64,000 nucleotides of DNA, from positions 62,001 to 126,000 of the forward strand of contig CAZIDF010000008.1 in assembly GCA_964538085.1 (NCBI GenBank), given 5' to 3'. The position numbers and the translations under genes were made by a program. This document shows positions 17,902 to 25,081 of this stretch, one piece after another (positions within the stretch are counted from its first letter, which is position 1; each line of letters opens with the position of its first letter). The notes beneath the pieces are model-generated. The model ran no database searches. It saw only the letters and a program-made list of their open reading frames with translations, and was not told the DNA's origin. Origin of the DNA: G020348385 sp964538085 (GTDB lineage Bacteria; Acidobacteriota; Aminicenantia; Aminicenantales; Aminicenantaceae).

Positions 17902-19302
17902 ATGAATGAAAAATCTCCAGACATATTCCATAAGTTCCTAAGGCTGTTCACGGTCGTTCATCCGGGGGAAGCTCTCACTCTATTGCTCCTTGCGTTGAAT
18001 GTTTTTCTGATTGGAGCATCCTACTCGATTTTGAAACCAGTCAGGAAAGGTCTCATTCTCACGGCTCATAGCGCTGAACAAGAAGCCTATCTTTACGCTA
18101 TCGTCGCTGTTTTGCTGATATTTGTCGTGAAAATCTTCAGCACGCTCTCCTCCAAAGTCCCCCGACAGAAATTGATTTCTTCTGTAACGTTTTTCTTTAT
18201 CTCCAATCTAATCGTGTTTTATATATTAAGAGAGACAGGTATTTCCATCAGTGTTTTAGGAGTTATCTTTTGGGTTTGGCTAAGTATTTTCAATGTTTTT
18301 ATCATCGCTCAATTCTGGGCGTTTGCAAATGATGTCTACACTGAAGAGGCCGGGAAACGTCTGTTTCCGATCGTCATGTTCGGTCAGACTTTAGGATTTT
18401 ATGCCGGTGCTCAGAGCACCTCTCTTCTTGTTAAACCACGAGGTCCTTTTTCGCCATTCCAACTCATGCTGGTAACTGGATTTATCCTGATGATTTGTAT
18501 TTTGCTAACCCTGATCGTCCATAAAAGGGAAGTCACCAAATCCTCGAGGAAAATCCTCGAACAAAAAACAAATGAATCCGTCACCGAAAAAGCCGAGGAA
18601 AAACCACTCAAAAAAGGCGGCGGCTTTCGTATAATATTCCAGAGCAAGTACCTTTTCTTGGTCGCATTAGTCATTTTGTGTCTTAATTACGTCAACACTA
18701 CAGGAGAATACATAAAATCCAGCGTGTGGCAGAAAACAACGACTGAAGCTATCGCGTCAGGAAAGATCGAAAATACAGCGGAAGCTAGGTCGGAATTCTA
18801 CACAAAAACAGAATCTGATTTCACCTCAGTCGCGAATCTGTTGGCCATGCTCATCCAGCTCTTTTTGGTTTCCCGAATTTTCAAATGGTTTGGCGTAAGA
18901 GGAGCAATGCTCTTTCTCCCCTTCATCGCATTGGGGGGTTATTTTCTAATCGGTCTTGGCGCATCATATGCTGTTGTCAGATGGACTAAAACGGCAGAAA
19001 ACAGCACGGACTATTCTTTGATGAACACCGTCAAGCAAGCTTTATATCTCCTCACGGACAGGGAAGCAAAATACAAAGCTAAGGCAGCCATAGACACGTT
19101 TTTCGTGAGAACGGGAGATGTTTTGGTGGCTTTGACAATATTTATCGGGACTACCTACTTTGCATTGAATTTGGAAAGTATTGCGAGACTAAACGTGGCG
19201 GTTGCTGTGATTTGGATAATTCTGAGCTTTTTGACTATCAAAGAGCACAAACGATTATCAGCGAAAAGAGTCGCCGATCAGCAAAATCCAAATGCCGAAT
19301 GA
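17902..19302 (+). CDS. Npt/NTT-like nucleotide transporter
   Basis: 466-residue integral membrane protein with about 11-12 helices and no HEAT tail. Landmarks of the ATP/ADP-translocase-like family are YSILKPVRKGLIL near residue 40, WVWLSIFNVFIIAQFWAFANDVYT followed by GKRLFP (about 130-155), and LYLLTDREAKYKAKAAIDTF near 385. The last matches the RELLYIP...KYKA block of the two HEAT-fused copies upstream. GGAGG lies before the ATG. It has its own strong promoter and stands between the secreted phosphatase and the secreted kinase-like genes, suggesting (inference only) that it serves nucleotide supply or exchange for them. Confidence 0.83.
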   Translation: MNEKSPDIFHKFLRLFTVVHPGEALTLLLLALNVFLIGASYSILKPVRKGLILTAHSAEQEAYLYAIVAVLLIFVVKIFSTLSSKVPRQKLISSVTFFFISNLIVFYILRETGISISVLGVIFWVWLSIFNVFIIAQFWAFANDVYTEEAGKRLFPIVMFGQTLGFYAGAQSTSLLVKPRGPFSPFQLMLVTGFILMICILLTLIVHKREVTKSSRKILEQKTNESVTEKAEEKPLKKGGGFRIIFQSKYLFLVALVILCLNYVNTTGEYIKSSVWQKTTTEAIASGKIENTAEARSEFYTKTESDFTSVANLLAMLIQLFLVSRIFKWFGVRGAMLFLPFIALGGYFLIGLGASYAVVRWTKTAENSTDYSLMNTVKQALYLLTDREAKYKAKAAIDTFFVRTGDVLVALTIFIGTTYFALNLESIARLNVAVAVIWIILSFLTIKEHKRLSAKRVADQQNPNAE

Positions 19303-19326
19303 ATCGAACACAAAGAACAGCCTCCC

Positions 19327-20163
19327 CTATCGCAAATCCTTGACCTTCAGGATTCCGCCCGAATCCTGGGCGATGTACAAAAAGCCCTCATCGTCTCTGG
19401 CGATTCCTTCCTGATTATCCCCAACGAATGCATACTCTTTGACGATCCTGCCTTCGAGGGTTATCTCGACAAGGATGTTGTCCGCATCGTCCACCACATT
19501 CAACAATCGGGTTCGATGATCATAATACATGGCCGCAGGGTCGTCTAATTTCAGGGGCAAAACCCGAAGGATGTGGGCTTCCGCTGTCCGCTCCTGGCTG
19601 GATTTCAAAGGAATTTGGACTTCCATGACACAAGGGGGATCCCACTGGTTCCCGATATAAAATGTCCCCCCTTCCGGATGTTCTTTATCCTCCACGAATG
19701 CGATGGATTCGATTCCATTGTCAAAACGGTCCTCTCGCTTCTCGATATAACCGGGATTGCCTTCATACTCACGATTTAAAGGGAAGGAACGGATGACCTC
19801 CCTTTTTTCAGGATCGAACTCTAATATTATATCAGCTCCCTCTTTCACCAGATACAAAAGCCCTGACTCCGGATTGACTGTAACACCTTCAAGATCTCCC
19901 GGAATTGCTTTCCTGAACACGGGAGTGCCATCTTTTTCGATTTCCATAATCTCACCTTCATCGCTGACGACAAAAAGCGTTTTCCTCGTCGGATGAAAAC
20001 AAATACCCGATGGCTCAGGGAACTCTTGATGATCTATAGTCCCGCCATACCCAGGCTCACCCAGCCACTGGTAGGGAAACCGGATGGTAGGAGAATACTT
20101 TGTATTCGAGCAAGCCGCCAGAAAAAACAGGAATATCAACACCCAAATTTTTGTTCTTTTCAT
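19327..20163 (-). CDS. SdiA-regulated-type beta-propeller lipoprotein
   Basis: 278 residues with a lipoprotein signal (IWVLIFLFFLAACS, lipobox LAAC, Cys about 18). The mature part has the repeat pattern of the SdiA-regulated / esterase-like-phytase propeller family: FPEPSGICFHPTRKTLFVVSDEG, DLEGVTVNPESGLLYLVKE, NGIESIAFVED and GDNQEGIARDDEGFLYIAQ. Such proteins are periplasmic or surface beta-propellers of unproven function. It is convergent with the NTT-like gene (24 bp between stops) and divergent from the first stand-alone kinase-like gene, with overlapping -10 elements between them. Confidence 0.85.
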   Translation of the reverse strand: MKRTKIWVLIFLFFLAACSNTKYSPTIRFPYQWLGEPGYGGTIDHQEFPEPSGICFHPTRKTLFVVSDEGEIMEIEKDGTPVFRKAIPGDLEGVTVNPESGLLYLVKEGADIILEFDPEKREVIRSFPLNREYEGNPGYIEKREDRFDNGIESIAFVEDKEHPEGGTFYIGNQWDPPCVMEVQIPLKSSQERTAEAHILRVLPLKLDDPAAMYYDHRTRLLNVVDDADNILVEITLEGRIVKEYAFVGDNQEGIARDDEGFLYIAQDSGGILKVKDLR

Positions 20164-20200
20164 TTAACCTGCCTTTTGTGAATGATCCATAACATTTTAT

Positions 20201-20229
20201 TTGATTTTCTAGCGACTTGTCATTATTAT
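20201..20229 (+). promoter_or_regulatory. Promoter of the first kinase-like gene, overlapping a divergent -10
   Basis: TTGATT-N17-TATTAT reads rightward. On the other strand TATAAT (20230 to 20225) overlaps the same -10 by five bases and would serve the lipoprotein gene, though its -35 is poor. Confidence 0.5.
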
Positions 20230-20275
20230 ATTAAGGCAAAACGAATGGGGAAAAGATAGACATGAGGGAAAAACC

Positions 20276-21100
20276 ATGAAAAGGGCAATTTTTCTCACCA
20301 TAACCTCCGTTTTTATGTTATCCACTTTTTTGGCCCATGCGCAATTCAGTATGGATGAGATCGCCAAAAGGGAAAAAATTGAACAACTACTCAAAAAAGC
20401 CGATATTTCCAAAGCCGAAGAAATCGGGGAAGGCGTTACTAAGCCCTGGCGGCTTTACCTAAACAAAGAGGAAGAAGAACTGAGCGGGTGTTGGAAGAAT
20501 CCCCAAGGAGTCCAGAAGGGCCACTTGGAAGGATGGCAGTATGAGATCGCAGCTTACCGGATGGACAAGCTCCTGGGATTAAACATGATTCCTCCCACTG
20601 TCGAGAGAGAGTTCGAAGGAAAAAAAGGCTCTCTTCAGCTCTGGGCCGAATCGGATTTCAGTTTACTCGATGTGATGGAACAAGGTATTCCTCTTCCAGT
20701 CAAAAATCCCGAAGCTACGATATTCAACAGAGGTAAGTATTTAGCCCGGGCATTCGATAGCCTCATTGCAAACGAAGATCGAACACAACAAAATGTCCGC
20801 TATAGAAAGGATTGGCGAATGATTCTGATTGATCATTCTCGTTCCTTCCGCAGCAAGAAGAAATACCAGAAGAAACTGTTGTATGGAAAGAATGGATCGA
20901 AAGAAAAAAAACTTTTCAAGCAGCTCCCCTACTCATTCGTGGAAAAGGTCAAATCCTTAGATTTTGATACAATTAAAAATGCAGTGGGCCCTTACCTTTC
21001 GAACGAAGAGATAACCGCTATTCTGGCTCGTAAAAAACTGCTCCTCGAAGAAATCGAGGAGATGATCGAAGAAATGGGCCAAGACAAGGTACTATACTAA
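20276..21100 (+). CDS. Secreted kinase-like protein (FAM20/PI4K/HipA-type motifs), paralogue 1
   Basis: 274 residues with a Sec signal peptide (1-22, cleaved after AHA). I know no named family, but the protein shows an atypical-kinase motif set: Lys74 in SGCWK, Glu90 in YEIAAYRMDKLLGLNMIPPTVE, a catalytic-loop-like NEDRTQQN with Asp168 and Asn173, and LIDHSRSFR with a putative metal Asp186. This order and spacing resemble FAM20-type secretory kinases and PI3/4K-like folds (DRHxxN, then D-N/H-G). His after DR is Thr here. The next gene is a close relative (27 bp gap); a third copy is fused to the phosphatase at 15.9 kb. Phosphotransfer outside the cytoplasm is a hypothesis. Confidence 0.7.
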   Translation: MKRAIFLTITSVFMLSTFLAHAQFSMDEIAKREKIEQLLKKADISKAEEIGEGVTKPWRLYLNKEEEELSGCWKNPQGVQKGHLEGWQYEIAAYRMDKLLGLNMIPPTVEREFEGKKGSLQLWAESDFSLLDVMEQGIPLPVKNPEATIFNRGKYLARAFDSLIANEDRTQQNVRYRKDWRMILIDHSRSFRSKKKYQKKLLYGKNGSKEKKLFKQLPYSFVEKVKSLDFDTIKNAVGPYLSNEEITAILARKKLLLEEIEEMIEEMGQDKVLY

Positions 21101-21127
21101 ATTACCTATGAAGGAGGGACAATAACG

Positions 21128-21958
21128 ATGAAAAAGCTTTTCCTCTTGTTATTAATCTTGACATTTGCCGTTGGCTTCCCATTCCAGGCTTTTGCCCAAT
21201 TCACTGACGAAGAAGTGGCCGAAAGGGCAAAGTGGGAGGATTTTCTCACCAATGCAGAAGTCACTGCGCAGGAACAGCCTTTCAGTGAATCGGAAGCTGT
21301 GACAAAACCATGGAAACTCACCCTGGAAAAGGATGGAGTCACAAAAAATGCGCTTTGGAAGAACGCCGAAGGGCGCATGAGGGGATTTGTGGAAAATTGG
21401 AGATGGGAGATCGCCGCGTACCTACTGGATAAACATCTGGGGTTGAACATGGTTCCTCCCACAGTAGAAAAAAGATTCCAGAATAACCTTGGTTCTTGCC
21501 AGATTTGGGTGGATGCCAAGATGAGCCTCAAGGAGAAATTCGAGCAAGATATAAAGACACCTTCATATAAAGTTTTTCCTTGGAATCGGGCTCTTTACCT
21601 GCAACGGGCGTTCGATAATCTGATAGCCAACGAAGACCGTCATCAGAATCAATACCTTATAACCGAAGACTGGCGTATGATATTAATCGATCATTCCCGC
21701 TCTTTTCGCACTTCCGGTAAATTCGCCAAAAATCTCATCTACGACGAGAATTACAAAGAAGGTCCCCGTTTGATGAAACAACTGCCTCGCGCATTTGTGG
21801 ATAAATTGAAAGCTCTAGATGCCGACTCCATCAAAGGTGTTGTCGGTGAATATTTAACTGACAAAGAGATCGAGTTCGTCCTGATTCGGCGGGACCTTAT
21901 CATCAAATGGCTGGATAAAGAAATCAAAAAAGAGGGAGAAGATAAAGTATTATATTGA
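21128..21958 (+). CDS. Secreted kinase-like protein (FAM20/PI4K/HipA-type motifs), paralogue 2
   Basis: 276 residues, Sec signal peptide 1-23 (ends AFAQ). It has the most complete motif set of the three local paralogues: Lys78 in KNALWK, Glu94 in WEIAAYLLDKHLGLNMVPPTVE, NEDRHQNQ with Asp170-Arg-His, and MILIDHSRSFR with Asp188. Mature N and C termini align with the neighbour, including the ending EDKVLY versus QDKVLY and, in the phosphatase fusion, KEAVLF. AAGGAGGG precedes the ATG. The stop overlaps the end of the RsbW-like gene on the other strand by 9 bp. Substrate and activity are unknown. Confidence 0.72.
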   Translation: MKKLFLLLLILTFAVGFPFQAFAQFTDEEVAERAKWEDFLTNAEVTAQEQPFSESEAVTKPWKLTLEKDGVTKNALWKNAEGRMRGFVENWRWEIAAYLLDKHLGLNMVPPTVEKRFQNNLGSCQIWVDAKMSLKEKFEQDIKTPSYKVFPWNRALYLQRAFDNLIANEDRHQNQYLITEDWRMILIDHSRSFRTSGKFAKNLIYDENYKEGPRLMKQLPRAFVDKLKALDADSIKGVVGEYLTDKEIEFVLIRRDLIIKWLDKEIKKEGEDKVLY

Positions 21959-22414
21959 ATCCGAAGCTTTGATTTCCTCGATGCTTTTGTGCATAATCAA
22001 AATATTCTGATCATTTTCCCTTCGGTACTCAAATCCATTCATGAGCTGCCGGGATAAAAATATACCCAAGCCTCCTGTCTGGCCTTGGTTGACCATTTCC
22101 TGGATATCCGGATCCGGAGCTTCCCTGGGATCGAAAGGAATACCCCAGTCTCTAATCTCAAAAAATAATTTTTTATCCTGATTCCATATTTTCAGGAAAA
22201 TTTCCCCCTTCTCCTCCGGATAGGCGTAACGAACGATATTGATACACATTTCCAGGAGGGATAATTCGATCGAATAGTAAGCTTCTTCAGAAAGGTTGAG
22301 GCTTTTGAGTGTTTTTTCCAGAAAGTTGCGAACCTTCTCTATCTCGATGAGTTCGCTTTTTACAGTTATAGAATTCTCCATCCAAATTGCTATTTCTTCT
22401 CTTATTTCTGCCAA
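21950..22414 (-). CDS. RsbW-like anti-sigma / HATPase serine kinase
   Basis: 154-residue single HATPase_c domain. LLEMCINIVRYAYPEEKG carries the N-box-like ExxxNxxxHA/YxY pattern of anti-sigma kinases, RDWGIPFDP is the G1 box and GGLGIFLSRQLM the G2 region. By family it binds a sigma factor or phosphorylates STAS antagonists. The frame starts at a TTG; an alternative ATG (MENSITV, 33 nt downstream) would give 143 residues. Neither has a strong SD. A promoter TTGACA-N17-TAAAGT stands just upstream. No sigma factor gene is in the window. Confidence 0.88.
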   Translation of the reverse strand: MAEIREEIAIWMENSITVKSELIEIEKVRNFLEKTLKSLNLSEEAYYSIELSLLEMCINIVRYAYPEEKGEIFLKIWNQDKKLFFEIRDWGIPFDPREAPDPDIQEMVNQGQTGGLGIFLSRQLMNGFEYRRENDQNILIMHKSIEEIKASDSI

Positions 22415-22446
22415 TGCATCGAATGTATCTAGCAGATTCCCTTGAT

Positions 22447-22475
22447 ACTTTATATAAAAGCAAAATTGATGTCAA
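22447..22475 (-). promoter_or_regulatory. Promoter of the RsbW-like gene
   Basis: Perfect TTGACA and TAAAGT at 17 nt spacing, reading leftward, about 33 nt before the TTG start of the HATPase gene. Confidence 0.6.
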
Positions 22476-22561
22476 TCCATAATTGCCAAAATTGCATGGG
22501 CGGGATGTGTTGGCTTCACAAAGGGTTTAGAACTGATAAGAACAAGGATATTCCAGTCAGT

Positions 22562-22825
22562 TTATTGCAGACTTTGAATGGAAGGCTTTCCATCTGTCGG
22601 GGCACTGTCCTCGTCATCATCTTCGATTTCCACTTGAACACCCAAAAGTTCAGCCGTTCCCACATATATCTGCTTAAAGGATTTTTTTGATTCTTGGAGT
22701 TTAGCCAAACGTTGCCGAGCTTTTTGCAGTTCTTTCTCCATCTCACCATCGATCCCGTTCAGCTGATTTTTGGCTTCATTCATGGTTTTTTTGTAGAGTT
22801 CTTCTTGTTCTTTGGTTAATGACAT
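22562..22825 (-). CDS. Small coiled-coil hypothetical protein
   Basis: 87 residues, no recognised family. Residues 4-55 are charged and heptad-like (KEQEELYKKTMNEAKNQL, EKELQKARQRLAKLQ), predicting a coiled coil; the C-terminal third is acidic (EIEDDDEDSAP). AGGTG precedes the ATG by 6 nt. It begins 9 bp after the stop of the receiver-TonB gene and is probably co-transcribed with it, so it may be a soluble partner of that protein. No signal peptide is seen. Confidence 0.65.
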   Translation of the reverse strand: MSLTKEQEELYKKTMNEAKNQLNGIDGEMEKELQKARQRLAKLQESKKSFKQIYVGTAELLGVQVEIEDDDEDSAPTDGKPSIQSLQ

Positions 22826-22834
22826 TTTTTACAC

Positions 22835-24712
22835 CTATTCTGTTTTATTTTTCTTAAATGCGATGGAAAATGTTTTCCATACTTTAACATTCACACCATC
22901 TTTCTGGGCCGGGGAAAACCTCCATTGACGAACAGCCTCATCACACACTTTCTTAAATGCAGGAGCCGTTTTTGTTGGATCCAAAAAGGCAACATCCAGG
23001 ACATTCCCGAATTCGGAGATGAGCGCACGAAAAACGACCGTTTCTTCAATCCCCTGTTGAAAGGCAGCAGGGGGATATTTGGGATTGACCTTTTTCGTAG
23101 CCACAGGAGGCACGTCAACGGATTCAATCGGTACCAAATCCCCAGTCTTGATCCTGTCAGAGGTGTTTTCTGACTGGATGATGTTTTGGACTGTTTCCTT
23201 TAACAGAGGTGAGCTCATTTCAACATCCGATTGTCCTAACTCTTCCTCGCCTGTCTCTTCTACCTCGATAATCTCGAACTGACGTGACTCAGGCTCGGGA
23301 GCACCCTCTTGAAGCATAACCTGACGCTGATTCGAAGGCAGCCCTGTTGTGGACATAAACTCAGCCGTCGATTCTGGCACTGTCTCCGTTTCACCAGAGT
23401 TATCATTAGAAGTCGAGTCAATAGCGGCTGGATCCCCCATGACTCCTTCGAGAGAAGACTCACCTTGCGTTCCCCCTTGATCATTTTCCTCCTGCGTCAC
23501 TGGAGTGGAGGAATACTCCAAATTTCCCATGGCGGACGTCGAACGCTCCACATCTGAAATCGATTTCATGCTTTTTGGATCGGAAAGTGTCTTTGGTTTA
23601 TCCGGTTTCAAGAAATAATATGTAGCTCCAGCGGCAGCGAGGATCACAAAAACAGTCGAGACTATCATCAAAGGAAGGGATTTCCTGATCTTTGTAATAA
23701 AAGCGAATATATTTTTAGAACCAGATGTTTTTTCTGGTTCTTCAAAATAGTCTTCAAAGATTTTTTCCTCGGGCTCTTCTCCCTCAGCCTTTTTTTCTTC
23801 TCTGCTCTCTTCTTCCGCAACTTCGATTTTCTCTTCCCGTTCCTTTTCGACAGCACCAACTTCATATTTTTTGCTTTCTTCTATCTCTTCTTCTTTCTGA
23901 ATCAACTCTTCAATGAGCTCTTCTGTTTTCAGTTCTTTTTCCTCAACTGGAGATTCAACCTCAAGCTCAAGTGGCTGGACAGGTTCCTTATCATGAATCT
24001 TTTCAGCCCTCTGGGCCTCTTTTTGGACTACCCGTGCTTCACTTTTCTTTGCGTCTTCCTTTTTTTGTACCTGTTCATCTTTTTTTTCTGCAGGTTTTTT
24101 ATCGATATTCAGTCCGAAATCGGAGAGTGCATCCTGAAGCATCTCATCGACTTCGGAAGTTAGACCGTGTTTAACAGCTTTTTGTGCTGTCGCCCTGGAT
24201 TTTTGGTTTCCATCTGCTGGGGACAGATCTTGTTCTTTGATGCTTCTCTCCATTTCCCTCACACTTTCTTCAATATCAAACGAAGCGGCTTTTTTCTTCT
24301 GGATACTCTTTTTAAGGTCTTTAACACTCCCTGATGTCCCGTTTCCCAATAAATCATGGATGGTCGTCAATAAATCTTCATTTTTGTAGGGCTTTTCGAA
24401 AAAAGCAGCGGCGCCGAAGGTTTCGAGCGCTTCAGATCTATAGTGATCCCCTTTATAAAAACCTGTTGTGATAATGACAGGGGCGCTTTTTTTGGAGTCT
24501 TTAGAAATTTTCCGACAAAGATCGAAACCGTGGAGCTTCAGGAGCATAGGCTCAAGGATGACTAAATCTGGATTCTCCGACTCAAACATCAGTAATCCTT
24601 CGTGCCCATCTTTGGCTGTTACTACTTGAAATCCCTCTGTTTGCAAAGTTTGTAAAAGCGTATTTAGGGAATTCTCTTCGAATTCAACGACCAATATTTT
24701 TTCGTTTCTCAT
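22835..24712 (-). CDS. Receiver domain - TM - TonB C-terminal fusion protein
   Basis: 625 residues. 1-120 is a response-regulator receiver fold (KILVVEFEENS, PDLVILEPMLL, ITTGF, FFEKPY). The phospho-acceptor Asp is Glu54, and the acidic pair is also altered, so it may be locked or phosphomimetic. 150-335 is Lys/Glu-rich low complexity, 347-368 a single TM helix, 370-530 a disordered Ser/Thr/Glu-rich extracytoplasmic linker, and 535-625 a TonB C-terminal domain (VNPKYPPAAFQQGIEETVVFRA, AVRQWRFSPA). TonB proteins normally have only a short cytosolic tail, so this is an unusual domain order. AAGGG precedes the ATG. No ExbBD genes are nearby. Confidence 0.85.
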   Translation of the reverse strand: MRNEKILVVEFEENSLNTLLQTLQTEGFQVVTAKDGHEGLLMFESENPDLVILEPMLLKLHGFDLCRKISKDSKKSAPVIITTGFYKGDHYRSEALETFGAAAFFEKPYKNEDLLTTIHDLLGNGTSGSVKDLKKSIQKKKAASFDIEESVREMERSIKEQDLSPADGNQKSRATAQKAVKHGLTSEVDEMLQDALSDFGLNIDKKPAEKKDEQVQKKEDAKKSEARVVQKEAQRAEKIHDKEPVQPLELEVESPVEEKELKTEELIEELIQKEEEIEESKKYEVGAVEKEREEKIEVAEEESREEKKAEGEEPEEKIFEDYFEEPEKTSGSKNIFAFITKIRKSLPLMIVSTVFVILAAAGATYYFLKPDKPKTLSDPKSMKSISDVERSTSAMGNLEYSSTPVTQEENDQGGTQGESSLEGVMGDPAAIDSTSNDNSGETETVPESTAEFMSTTGLPSNQRQVMLQEGAPEPESRQFEIIEVEETGEEELGQSDVEMSSPLLKETVQNIIQSENTSDRIKTGDLVPIESVDVPPVATKKVNPKYPPAAFQQGIEETVVFRALISEFGNVLDVAFLDPTKTAPAFKKVCDEAVRQWRFSPAQKDGVNVKVWKTFSIAFKKNKTE

Positions 24713-25081
24713 TTTAACCCTTGCCTATTTTATTTTTCATTAGAGTCATCCGACTTGACGCCAATATTGTACTTCAATAGGCTTTTCCCTGGTCAATCAC
24801 CCTTTGAGGTGATATTGGGGATGATTTTTTGCTCAGTCAGTTTTTCATGAAACCAGCTGGATTAACGCTGATGTATTCACCCCTTGCAAATGCAGTATTA
24901 TCACCAGATTGCTCATAAGACAAATATCGCTTCCAATTTGTTCTTTTTGGCGGTTGCTGGCTTAAGAGCTGATCAGGGAGGAAGGATTCAAAACCTTCAG
25001 ACAGGAATAAAAATGCGAGGAGGCCAGATCTCGTTTCCTAAGAGTGAAGGCAGGACCAGGGGCCTGCGGCATGGCTATGCA
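24713..25081. other. 369 bp intergenic stretch
   Basis: No convincing gene. A short inverted repeat ATCACC-N6-GGTGAT (24796-24813) has no T-tract. A 74-codon rightward frame has no SD or family similarity. The right end may hold transcription stop signals for the NHL gene (GCAGG/CCTGC stem), and the left end the promoter of the receiver-TonB gene, but neither is strong. Confidence 0.5.
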
